Shown: positions 1-6,181 of the stretch, one piece after another | Layout of the letters: every line of letters begins with the position of its first letter | How positions within the stretch are numbered: the first letter of the stretch is position 1 | NCBI GenBank assembly: GCA_016280345.1 | Contig: JAEEGN010000073.1 | Span: forward strand, 1-22,523 | Direction of reading: 5' to 3' | DNA from: Selenomonadaceae bacterium | GTDB lineage: Bacteria; Bacillota; Negativicutes; Selenomonadales; Selenomonadaceae | DNA: 22,523 nt | The notes under the pieces: generated by a model | Databases searched by the model: none | Told to the model about the DNA's origin: nothing | Seen by the model: only the letters and a program-made list of their open reading frames with translations | Translations under genes and position numbers: made by a program

Positions 1-725
1 AAAGCGTCATGGGCCTTGCCGTACTGCTCAACATAGGGCAGCAGTTCCTCGATTTTGGCGACAATACGCCGCTGCTCGGCGAGGGGCGGGAGTGGGACGA
101 GCATGTTCATCATAGTGTCTTTGTTGACACGGGGCATTTTCACACCATAGGAAGCAGCGTTGACAATTTGTGTGACATAAGGCGAACGCAGATAGCAAGT
201 GATGAATTCAGCATCTAAATTCCCATAGCACTGAAAAGGAACCAGTTCTGAGGTGCAAATTCCATCAGCAGGAGCCACCAATATTTTTTTCAAATAGGGA
301 CGCAACTTGCTATATAGAATATCCCCTTTACGGAACTTGATTTTCTCTCCAGCAATGGTTCGGTCTTTTGCGTATGCTGTACGGACAACTCGACCACTTT
401 CCTTTTCGATGTCTTCCATGTCCAATGTCCACATTTCCGGCTTTATTTCACTGGGGACTATCTTTTGCTTAGTGTCACCATAATTTGAAACATCCCCCAG
501 CCGCACCCACACCCAGCTATCGGGAATCTCGAAGGGGATTTCCTCGTCCTTAATCGCCGGCAGGGGCTTTTCCTTTTTCAGCTTACCCTCGGCCATCAGC
601 CGCGCCTTTTCCGCCCGGATTTCCCGCAGCAGGTCCCCGGCCGTGCCTTCCTCGGGGCGCTGCTCGACGAGTTTGCCCTCGATGGCCTGCTGCAATATGC
701 TGTTCTTGAGTTGCTGGGCGTTCAT
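1..725 (-). CDS. hsdS: Type I restriction-modification specificity subunit S, N-terminal part (runs off the left edge)
   Basis: HsdS is the DNA-recognition subunit of a type I restriction-modification complex and works with HsdM and HsdR. The frame is open for 241 codons from the ATG at 725 to the window edge, with GGAGG seven bases upstream of the start. The N-terminus (MNAQQLKNSILQQAIEGKLV, then a charged helical stretch) and the block WVWVRLGDV are typical of HsdS. So is the end of the first target-recognition domain (LVPLPPLAEQRRIVAKIEEL), which leads into the conserved helical spacer. A full HsdS is about 400 residues or more, so the second recognition domain lies outside. The recognition-domain part (about 110-480) is visibly richer in AT than the flanks, as expected for a domain exchanged by recombination. 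No hsdM or hsdR is visible, and the 500 bases upstream hold no intact gene, so this hsdS starts its own transcript or is an orphan or cassette copy. The family call is confident; its partners are unknown. Confidence 0.93.
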   Translation of the reverse strand, partial: MNAQQLKNSILQQAIEGKLVEQRPEEGTAGDLLREIRAEKARLMAEGKLKKEKPLPAIKDEEIPFEIPDSWVWVRLGDVSNYGDTKQKIVPSEIKPEMWTLDMEDIEKESGRVVRTAYAKDRTIAGEKIKFRKGDILYSKLRPYLKKILVAPADGICTSELVPFQCYGNLDAEFITCYLRSPYVTQIVNAASYGVKMPRVNKDTMMNMLVPLPPLAEQRRIVAKIEELLPYVEQYGKAHDA

Positions 726-1211
726 GGCGTAACCTCCGTGATGGATGGATTCAGGCGATCCTTATATACTTTCGACAACGGCGGGAAAAAATCCTTTCTG
801 TCGTTCCGTTTCTTGCCTTGCGAATCGCGTTGCGTAATACCATGATTGCGCTATGACAGGGGGATATGGGTGAACCGGAAAGCCCTCTTCTCCCTCCTCG
901 CGCCGTTGGGGAAGACATTGGTTGTCGCGGAGGCGAAAAAGAGAAAAGCAAAGGGGAAGGCCGGGGGCGCCAAGGATAATCCCCATCCTCTTTAGCCAAG
1001 AACATTCAAACGGCCGAAACCGCTCCGATCCGAGGGGCTTTTTTTGTTGGCAGGAGGTTTGCGCGTACAAGAAAATCGGAGGAGCCGCAAAAGGAAAAAG
1101 CAGGAAGCGCGTCGTCTTCCTGCTTTTGGCGAGCGAATACCGGCAGAATCGCCTTCCGGTTCTCATGCTGTCATTGGGGTAACATCTTTAATCAGGGGAC
1201 GTTTCCCGCCC
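726..1211. other. Intergenic region without an intact gene
   Basis: No frame here has both a plausible ribosome binding site and protein-like composition. On the minus strand a run with a TATATAAG core (about 759-766) lies upstream of hsdS and may be its -10 region, but no good -35 is visible. On the plus strand a purine- and pyrimidine-rich stretch (about 859-1030) can form partial pairings (GGGGAT near 861 with ATCCCC near 979; a CCTCGCG run near 896 with CGCGGAGG near 927). It ends in a weak 5-bp stem and seven T residues at 1040-1046, so a structured RNA is conceivable but not established. A perfect hairpin at 1096-1127 is listed separately. Confidence 0.5.
1096..1127. terminator. Perfect 12-bp hairpin with A/T flanks, probable bidirectional terminator
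   Basis: AAAAGCAGGAAG at 1096-1107 pairs perfectly with CTTCCTGCTTTT at 1116-1127 around an 8-base loop. The A run on one side and T run on the other make it terminator-like in both directions. It lies downstream of the minus-strand operon that ends at 1389 and could end that transcript. The T run is only four long, so efficiency is uncertain. Confidence 0.6.
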
Positions 1212-1388
1212 TCACATCCAGTCGCTGTCCGTCCCCTGCTTGCCCAGGACTTTCCGGGCGTGGCGCATGGCGTCCCCGCGGGAGACGCGTTGACCGTTGA
1301 TTTTATAAATGTTGTCGTTGAAACATATTAGGATTGCATTCGGCGCCGACCTTCGCCCAGCAGGTAGTTCAGATACCCTTTTTTGTTT
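1212..1388 (-). pseudogene. Startless reading-frame remnant, in frame behind the stop of the upstream gene
   Basis: Directly after the TGA at 1389-1391 the same minus-strand frame stays open for 58 codons to a TGA at 1212-1214. The second half reads like real protein: FNDNIYKINGQRVSRGDAMR followed by HARKVLGKQGTDSDWM. The frame has no ATG, GTG or TTG before the internal ATG at residue 39 of the stretch, and I see no ribosome binding site. It may be the tail of a decayed gene. Alternatively it is an extension of the 1389-1724 protein, lost by a nonsense change or reached only by stop-codon readthrough. I do not recognise the family, and the first 20 or so codons do not look protein-like. Confidence 0.3.
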
Positions 1389-1724
1389 TCACCGCCCGGG
1401 CACCCGGTCCATCAGCCAGTCGAATATCGCCTCCACATGGGGCGGCCAGTCCACGATGTAGCCGTAGCTCGTATTGCCGTAGTCAGCCTGCCAGCCGCTC
1501 TGCTCCCGCACGAAGCGCGCGAAAATCTCGTTGCTGTTCCCCTCCGGGTACACGGCCTTGGTCATCACACCATAGACATTGCCATTCACGCCGATCGTCT
1601 CATCCATCGCGTAAATCCGAACCTGGCTCGCGGCTACCTCCACCGACGTGATATAGACGTCTTTTGCCGACGCGGGCGCGGCAAGAACCGTCAGGACAAA
1701 GAGGGCTGTCAGGGTTTTCTTCAT
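1389..1724 (-). CDS. Small secreted protein of unknown function (111 aa)
   Basis: I chose the ATG at 1724 because AAAGGAG lies about nine bases upstream and the product then begins with a clean signal peptide (MKKTLTALFVLTVLAAPASA, residues 1-20). That leaves a mature exported protein of about 91 residues. The mature part begins KDVYI and carries a DETI block, TK, and a C-terminal AIFDWLMD. The 3688-4053 product shows the same spacing of DVY, (D/E)ETI, (V/I)Y, TK and AIF/TIF-(W/Y), so the two are distant paralogues. Ribosome binding site and start contexts also match (AAAGGAGCG, then GCCTCATG). It is the last gene of a probable three-gene minus-strand operon, 83 bases behind its neighbour. 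There are no cysteines and no catalytic motif I can name. Location is periplasm or cell surface; function unknown. Confidence 0.75.
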   Translation of the reverse strand: MKKTLTALFVLTVLAAPASAKDVYITSVEVAASQVRIYAMDETIGVNGNVYGVMTKAVYPEGNSNEIFARFVREQSGWQADYGNTSYGYIVDWPPHVEAIFDWLMDRVPGR

Positions 1725-1807
1725 GAGGCATCGCTCCTTTCCCAAGCAGAAAAAACCGGAATCCGTCTCACGGCTCGGAAGCAGTGGCCGAAATCCGGGC
1801 CAACCCT

Positions 1808-2503
1808 TTACCCGGCGAACAGCGACAGGACGAGCATATCTTCCCGCCGTTCCAGATACTCTCCGCAGTTCCCGATCTCGCAGGGTTTTCCGTCCCATCC
1901 CTCGGGGAAATCGCAGGCTTCCGCGATCTCTTCCGGCGCGTCGTCCGCGCCCAGCCCGTTCCCGTCGAGCCGCGCTCCGTCGCGGGGCAGGAAGATGGCG
2001 ACGACCATGCCGCCGGAGACATTGACCGCCAGATCGGGATAGGTAAACCGCCGGTCCCCGGCATTTTTCGTTGGCGAGCCCAGCAGCGCCAGCATATCAT
2101 CCTTTTTCATGCCAAGAAATACGCCGCGCACCGATTCATGATATTCCGGTTCCTTCGTGTTTCGGTAATAGTTCCCGTCCACCATGAGGAATTTGCGGTT
2201 GGGCGTCCAGGTGATATTCACATAGTGAGTTTTTTCACCGTTTTCATCCCTGACGCAAAAGTCAGCGTTACAGGCGAGAGCGCTCCCCCCGTAGCTGGTC
2301 ACGCTGAGGATCTTTTTCCCGTTGAAGGAATCCCCGGCGGCGGAATAGGCTTCGTTGCCGTCCAGGTCGTACCAAACACCCTGGACGGCGGCGACGCCCT
2401 CCTGGAAACGATTGAAGGCCGGCATCGAAGCGAGTGCCGTCCCGCTTAAAGACAAAACGGCTGCGAGCGCGGCGAGGACGCGGAAAATATTTCGGATCGT
2501 CAT
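1808..2503 (-). CDS. Secreted protein with a BamE/SmpA-like segment (231 aa), unknown function
   Basis: The start is ATG 2503 with AAAGGAGG about eight bases upstream. Residues 1-26 form a signal peptide (hydrophobic LAALAAVLSLSGTALA, cleavage after ALA or ALAS). Residues 129-146 (VFLGMKKDDMLALLGSPT) resemble the helix-turn segment of BamE/SmpA-type lipoprotein domains, which read GMTxxEVxxLLGxP. Unlike BamE there is no lipobox. The first third resembles no family I recognise and has two nearby cysteines (C79 and C83) that could form a disulfide, with a third pair near the C-terminus. The gene sits between the zinc-ribbon membrane protein and the small secreted protein in a same-strand run with short gaps, suggesting a shared envelope role. 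A role in outer-membrane assembly is only a guess from the short motif. Confidence 0.75.
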   Translation of the reverse strand: MTIRNIFRVLAALAAVLSLSGTALASMPAFNRFQEGVAAVQGVWYDLDGNEAYSAAGDSFNGKKILSVTSYGGSALACNADFCVRDENGEKTHYVNITWTPNRKFLMVDGNYYRNTKEPEYHESVRGVFLGMKKDDMLALLGSPTKNAGDRRFTYPDLAVNVSGGMVVAIFLPRDGARLDGNGLGADDAPEEIAEACDFPEGWDGKPCEIGNCGEYLERREDMLVLSLFAG

Positions 2504-2534
2504 GGAAGTCGCCTCCTTTGTCGTGTTGCCAAAC

Positions 2535-2563
2535 GCCGCAACAGGGAACCGGGCGGCTTTTTT
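2535..2563 (+). terminator. Weak terminator-like hairpin in a gene gap, T run on the plus strand
   Basis: GCCGC at 2535-2539 pairs with GCGGC at 2553-2557, followed by six T residues at 2558-2563. The T run is on the plus strand, opposite to the genes on both sides. If functional it would stop antisense transcription. It may be chance. Confidence 0.3.
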
Positions 2564-2566
2564 CCT

Positions 2567-3343
2567 TTACTCTACCCGCACGCCGGGGCAATGGGACGCG
2601 ATATGGGAGAGCACGAAGTCGTATTGGGCGGGGGAGGCGTAAATCTGGTTGTGCTCGAAACCGGCCCGCACATGGATCAGGTCGTGGGAACGGTCCTGTA
2701 CGATGCTTTTGACGTCGGTGAAATTCGACGCCTTCGAGTTCCGCCCGGAGTTCGCCATGCCCATGCCCGCCAGGGTCGGATTGCCGGTGAGCGCGCCCAC
2801 GATAACGGCCACGTCGTTGATGCGATCCCCACGCTTTGCTTCTTTCGGCATTGCCATATGGACGATGAGGGTATCGTTCATGAAAAAGAGCATATTGTAC
2901 TTCCCGCCGCTGATGGCGGCGAAGACGGCGTAGCCAATCAGCGAGAGCGCCGAGAACCCCACCGCGAGACCGCCGCCGAGAATCAGTATTTCCCCCGCAT
3001 CGAAGCTGCCGTCCATGGCGGAGAGTCCCCCGATGAAAAGCGTGACGAGCAGCACGGCGATCAACATGACCTTCAGGACGGTGTAAAGAATCGACGGATT
3101 GCTCCAAAGGCTTTGCGAATAGGTCCAGCAAAGCGTACCGTCCTCGAGGCGCTCGATGCCTTCGGGCAAGGGACGGCCTCCCTCCCCCTGCATGGCCGGC
3201 TCTCGGGAGCCGACAGCGGGGGGCTCGTCCATTGGCTGCTGCGGCGTCATTTGCGGCGCGATCACTTCGCTTACGGGGGCGCCGCAGAGTGAGCAAAAGC
3301 GGGCCCCGTCGCTGATCCGGTTTCCGCAGTTTGAGCAAACCAT
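2567..3343 (-). CDS. Zinc-ribbon membrane protein with two transmembrane segments (258 aa)
   Basis: Two ATGs compete. The one at 3349 is only one base from GGGAGG, while the ATG at 3343 has seven bases of spacing, so I take 3343. The N-terminus is a zinc ribbon with C3-x2-C6 and C17-x2-C20 (CSNCG...FCSLCGAPV). A proline-rich linker follows, then a short soluble stretch with CWTYSQSLW. Two hydrophobic helices sit near residues 84-105 (VLKVMLIAVLLVTLFIGG) and 115-143. The C-terminal 100 residues contain FFMNDTLIVHM and end with YDFVLSHIASHCPG, which resembles bacterial PH-like domains, but this is not firm. It is probably an inner-membrane protein and the first gene of the minus-strand operon 3343-1389, 63 bases ahead of the next gene. 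Zinc-ribbon-plus-membrane proteins are common in Firmicutes and mostly uncharacterised. Confidence 0.8.
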   Translation of the reverse strand: MVCSNCGNRISDGARFCSLCGAPVSEVIAPQMTPQQPMDEPPAVGSREPAMQGEGGRPLPEGIERLEDGTLCWTYSQSLWSNPSILYTVLKVMLIAVLLVTLFIGGLSAMDGSFDAGEILILGGGLAVGFSALSLIGYAVFAAISGGKYNMLFFMNDTLIVHMAMPKEAKRGDRINDVAVIVGALTGNPTLAGMGMANSGRNSKASNFTDVKSIVQDRSHDLIHVRAGFEHNQIYASPAQYDFVLSHIASHCPGVRVE

Positions 3344-3553
3344 ATCCATTCCTCCCTGTCATTTTTGCGGCCGGTACTTCCGTGAAACAGCGGTTGCCAC
3401 GCGACAATCGTTTTCCCGGAAAAGAGGGAACCTGTCTCTTATGTCGGCAAAGTCCGGAAGATATGTCTGTTTCATATATTCTTTTCCAAGGGTATTATTC
3501 CTTCTTTTGCCTTTCATTTTCCCCGATGTGATCGCTTTACCGTTGATGGATGG

Positions 3554-3582
3554 TTGCCATGCGTTGAGAGACGATGTACAAT
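3554..3582 (+). promoter_or_regulatory. Sigma-A-type promoter for the secreted-protein gene at 3688
   Basis: TTGCCA at 3554-3559 and TACAAT at 3577-3582 are separated by exactly 17 bases, close to consensus. A start near 3589 would give a leader of about 100 nt. The rest of the 3344-3687 gap is AT-rich (3421-3540) and must also hold the promoter of the divergent minus-strand operon, for which I see no convincing pair of boxes. Confidence 0.6.
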
Positions 3583-3687
3583 TTAAGGGAAAAAGGCCCG
3601 GACCGGAGGCGGGATTTTTGCCGGATTTCGAGCGATCTGCCGGACGGCAGGATGCAACGGCCTGTCAGGGAAAGGAGCGGGAGCCTC

Positions 3688-4053
3688 ATGCTTACAAAGA
3701 AGATTCGCTTGCTCATCTGTGTATCGGTTTTGTCATTTTTCCTGGCGCCTCAAATCGCTTTAGCCAGGGACGTCTATGCCGGAACCGACAACGGAATAGA
3801 TTACTGGCTTGTGGAAGAAACGATTGTCCTGGAGGAAGGTATCTACAGAGCGGATACAAAGGACTTGCGCGATGGAGCGCTTGATTCTGTCACGCATTGG
3901 GAGTTTGTCACCGACGGGCGCCATTGGTATTTTCTGCGATCAAAAAACGAACAACGGACGCAAACGGCCGGCAGTCCTGTCCATATCAAGCGAAGCGAGC
4001 TGGCGCAAACGATATTCAAGTATTGCGTGGACTTTATCAGGAACAGCCAATGA
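3688..4053 (+). CDS. Small secreted protein of unknown function (121 aa), paralogue of the 1389-1724 product
   Basis: The frame is open from 3574, but the ATG at 3688 has AAAGGAG ten bases upstream and begins a signal peptide (MLTKKIRLLICVSVLSFFLA, cleavage near ALA-R at residue 26). The mature protein of about 95 residues starts RDVYAGTDNG and has VEETIV, IYRADTK, HWEFVTDGRHWYFL and a C-terminal AQTIFKYCVDFI. DVY, (D/E)ETI, TK and the C-terminal IF-x-(Y/W)-x2-D align with the 1389-1724 product, so they belong to one family of small exported proteins. It is divergently transcribed from the operon holding that paralogue and has its own promoter at 3554. The perfect hairpin at 4204-4248 is a possible terminator. 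Function unknown. Confidence 0.78.
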   Translation: MLTKKIRLLICVSVLSFFLAPQIALARDVYAGTDNGIDYWLVEETIVLEEGIYRADTKDLRDGALDSVTHWEFVTDGRHWYFLRSKNEQRTQTAGSPVHIKRSELAQTIFKYCVDFIRNSQ

Positions 4054-4072
4054 TGTTTTATACCGAGAATCG

Positions 4073-4121
4073 CGCCCCTGCCGGAGGTGGCAGCCTGGCG
4101 GCCGGTGCCGCCGGCAGGGCG
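4073..4121. repeat. Imperfect GC-rich inverted repeat
   Basis: CGCCCCTGCCGG at 4073-4084 pairs with CCGGCAGGGCG at 4111-4121 with one bulged C, around a loop of about 26 bases that is itself GC-rich. It starts 20 bases after the stop of the secreted-protein gene. There is no T run, so it is not a classic terminator; it may protect the 3' end of the mRNA. Confidence 0.4.
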
Positions 4122-4203
4122 GTCGTGCCGATGCCGGCCCCCTGTTTTCCGAAGGCCACAAAGGCAAAAAGCAGGCGCTTTCCCGCTTCCGCCATCACGA
4201 AGC

Positions 4204-4248
4204 AAACCCCGCCCGCGCTGCATGAACGAAGCAGCGCGGGCGGGGTTT
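4204..4248. terminator. Perfect 18-bp hairpin, probable bidirectional terminator
   Basis: AAACCCCGCCCGCGCTGC at 4204-4221 pairs perfectly with its complement at 4231-4248 around a 9-base loop (ATGAACGAA). The very stable GC stem flanked by AAA and TTT can stop transcription from either side, although the T run is short. It separates the 3688-4053 gene from the acetyltransferase unit. Confidence 0.7.
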
Positions 4249-4372
4249 CGTCATGATGTCAGAGAACGACGGAAACCGCTGTTTGCGAATGCGCCGGATG
4301 TGATATACGCCGGGCGACGGAGGCAATCCGGCGGGTTTCCTTCCTCCGAAGCGCCGGCCGGTTTCTGTTCTA

Positions 4373-4402
4373 TTGGACAGATTTTCCTGAATCATGTAAA
4401 GT
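4373..4402 (+). promoter_or_regulatory. Candidate promoter for the acetyltransferase
   Basis: TTGGAC at 4373-4378 and TAAAGT at 4397-4402 are 18 bases apart, the latter directly preceded by TG. The -35 is good and the -10 is only fair. It lies about 40 bases before the start codon and just after a terminator hairpin, where a promoter is expected. Confidence 0.35.
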
Positions 4403-4443
4403 AAAAGAGTCGTAAAAGAAGGCGACGAAAGGAAGCGGTAAAT

Positions 4444-5040
4444 TTGGGGACAATTTCAATCCGTGACGCCAAAATATCGGACACAGAGCGGCTTTGGGAG
4501 ATATACGGCTATTACGTCAGGAACACCGCCATTTCCTTTGATCTGGAACCGCCGACGATGGACGAATTCCGGCAGCGTATGGAAACGACCATGAAGCGAT
4601 ACCCTTATTTGGTCATTTTGTCCGACGGTGCCGTCGAGGGCTACGCCTGCGCCGGGCCTTTCAAAGGAAGGGCCGCCTATGACTGGTCCTGCGAGACGAC
4701 CATATACCTCGCCCATGGCAGGCAAAAACGCGGAATGGGACGAATGCTGTATGAAGCCCTGGAACACGCCTTGTCCGATATGGGCATAACCAATTTGTAT
4801 GCCTGTATCGGCTATCCGGAAAAACCGGATGAATATCTGACAAGAAACAGCGCGGATTTCCACGCGCACGTCGGATACGCAAAAACCGGGGTGTTTCACA
4901 ACTGCGGGTATAAGTTCAATCGGTGGTATCACATGATTTGGATGGAAAAAATCATTGGCGCGCACGTGTCTGAACAACCGCCCGTCGTGAACTATCACGA
5001 CGTACGTGACAGGAACGTTGCAAAGGGCAACCCCTTTTGA
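4444..5040 (+). CDS. GNAT-family N-acetyltransferase, phosphinothricin acetyltransferase-like (198 aa)
   Basis: It transfers an acetyl group from acetyl-CoA to an amine; family members close to Pat/Bar acetylate phosphinothricin or methionine sulfone/sulfoximine analogues. The start is a TTG at 4444 with AAAGGAAG about eight bases upstream; no ATG offers a better start. The N-terminus has ISIRDAKISD and YYVRNTAISFDLEPPT, typical of this subfamily (IYNxYVxxTxxTFE). The acetyl-CoA site is seen as RQKRGMGRML, with Q94-x2-G97-x-G99. Next come a NLYACIGYPEKPDEYL strand, FHAHVGYAKTGVFHNCGYKFNRWYHMIWMEK at the end, and an extra tail of about 20 residues. It is a cytosolic enzyme. Its gene ends 25 bases before the hydrolase gene, so the two may share a transcript. 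The true substrate cannot be read from sequence. Confidence 0.88.
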   Translation: MGTISIRDAKISDTERLWEIYGYYVRNTAISFDLEPPTMDEFRQRMETTMKRYPYLVILSDGAVEGYACAGPFKGRAAYDWSCETTIYLAHGRQKRGMGRMLYEALEHALSDMGITNLYACIGYPEKPDEYLTRNSADFHAHVGYAKTGVFHNCGYKFNRWYHMIWMEKIIGAHVSEQPPVVNYHDVRDRNVAKGNPF

Positions 5041-5065
5041 TGATCCGATAGGGAGAGAAACAAGC

Positions 5066-6181
5066 ATGGAACGAAGGACATTCCTTTTGGGGCTTTTGGG
5101 GGCTTTCGGTCTGGCGGCGGGCAGCGGGCTGTGTTTCACCCGTCAGCCGAAATTCGGGCGGCTGCCCTCGGGGGCGAGGCTGGCGCGGGTGCAGGCGTCG
5201 CCCCATTTCGTGAACGGGCGGTTCCAATGCCTGGAGCCGGTGGAGGTCATGGCGAAGGACGGCAGCCGCGTCGGTGCCATGCTGAAATTCCTGACACGGA
5301 GCAGCAAGGGGCTGGTGCCGGAGCAGCCGATGGTGTCGAAAAAGACGGAGATCGCGTCGCTTCGCCGTGAGGAGGACGTTCTCGTCTGGCTCGGCCATTC
5401 GTCGTACTATATGCAGCTCGGCGGCTGGCGCGTGCTCATCGACCCCGTATTCTCGGACTACGGCTCGCCGGTCTTTTTCGTGAACCGCGCCTTTCCCGGC
5501 AGCAACGTCTATTCAGCGGCGGATTTCCCCGCCGTTGACGTACTGGCGATCACTCACGACCATTGGGACCATCTCGACTACACCAGCGTCATGGCGCTGC
5601 GCCCGAAGGTGCGTCACGTCGTCTGCCCGCTGGGCGTCGGCGAATACTTCGAGCAATGGGGATTCGACCCGGCGATCCTGCACGAGGAGGACTGGGACAC
5701 GGAAATTCCGCTGGCCAAGGATTTCTCGGTGCATATCCTGCCGTCCCAGCATTTTTCCGGGCGGTTCCTGACGCAGAATCCCACCGAGTGGGGCGCCTTC
5801 GCGTTCACGACGCCGAAGCGCCGGGTGTTCGTGAGCGGCGACGGCGGCTACGGCGCGCACTTCGCCGCCATCGGCAAACGCTTCGGCGGCTTCGACCTCG
5901 CCGTCATGGAAAACGGCCAGTACAACGAGCGCTGGCATAAAATCCATATGCTACCGCTGGAAACAGCGCAAGCGGCGGCGGACGTGGGGGCTCGCCAGGT
6001 CGTGGCCTCGCACAACGGAAAATTCGCGCTGGCGCTGCACCCGTGGCAGGAACCGTACGTCGAGATGGCGAAGCACAGCGCGGGACGGCCCTACGAATGG
6101 CTGACGCCGCGCATCGGCGAGACGGTCTTCATCGGCGGGCAAGGGCAGAAATTCCGGCATTGGTGGGAGGACATGAAATGA
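5066..6181 (+). CDS. MBL-fold metal-dependent hydrolase, NAPE-PLD/UlaG-like, with a Tat-type signal (371 aa)
   Basis: The frame is open from 5006, but the ATG at 5066 follows GGGAGAG and starts a twin-arginine-like signal (MERRTFLLGLLGAFGLAAGSG), so export of a folded metalloenzyme is likely. The fold signature is THDHWDHLDY with H164, H166, D168 and H169 as zinc ligands. Upstream is LGHSSYYMQLGGWRVLIDPVF, then GDGGYG for the bridging aspartate, and VVASHNGKFALALHPW near the C-terminus with a further histidine. The pattern (GHSS, IDPVFSD, THDHxDH, SGDxGYG) fits the NAPE-hydrolysing phospholipase D-like and UlaG-like branch of the superfamily, whose bacterial members have mostly unknown substrates. 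The stop overlaps the next start (ATGA at 6178-6181), so it is translationally coupled to the nitroreductase. The fold is certain; the reaction is not. Confidence 0.88.
   Translation: MERRTFLLGLLGAFGLAAGSGLCFTRQPKFGRLPSGARLARVQASPHFVNGRFQCLEPVEVMAKDGSRVGAMLKFLTRSSKGLVPEQPMVSKKTEIASLRREEDVLVWLGHSSYYMQLGGWRVLIDPVFSDYGSPVFFVNRAFPGSNVYSAADFPAVDVLAITHDHWDHLDYTSVMALRPKVRHVVCPLGVGEYFEQWGFDPAILHEEDWDTEIPLAKDFSVHILPSQHFSGRFLTQNPTEWGAFAFTTPKRRVFVSGDGGYGAHFAAIGKRFGGFDLAVMENGQYNERWHKIHMLPLETAQAAADVGARQVVASHNGKFALALHPWQEPYVEMAKHSAGRPYEWLTPRIGETVFIGGQGQKFRHWWEDMK

Larger units (their letters stand above)
4054..4443. other. Hairpin-rich intergenic region, no gene supported
   Basis: Several frames are open only because of high GC, and none has a ribosome binding site with a protein-like product. 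The region holds an imperfect GC hairpin (4073-4121), a perfect 18-bp terminator-type hairpin (4204-4248) and a smaller inverted repeat (CGGAGG near 4318 with CCTCCG near 4343). A candidate promoter precedes the acetyltransferase (4373-4402). Confidence 0.55.

Noticed and set aside
1193..1238. Inverted repeat CAGGGGAC ... GTCCCCTG
   Set aside because: An 8-bp stem with a 30-base loop overlapping a possible coding remnant and no T run; not enough for a terminator or regulatory call.
2268..3407. Minus-strand open frame (379 codons) overlapping the zinc-ribbon and BamE-like genes in another frame
   Set aside because: The product is dominated by Arg, Pro, Gly and Ala. The alternative frames have a zinc ribbon, membrane helices, a signal peptide and ribosome binding sites.
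4061..4198. Minus-strand 45-codon frame starting MAEAGKRLLFAFVAFGK
   Set aside because: The start looks tempting, but there is no ribosome binding site, the second half is Pro/Ala/Gly repeats from hairpin DNA, and it lies in a gap full of inverted repeats.
4310..4360. Hairpin-forming GC-rich stretch ahead of the acetyltransferase considered as a riboswitch
   Set aside because: I compared it by eye with cobalamin, TPP, SAM, fluoride and cyclic-di-GMP aptamer core motifs, and none of the conserved cores is present.
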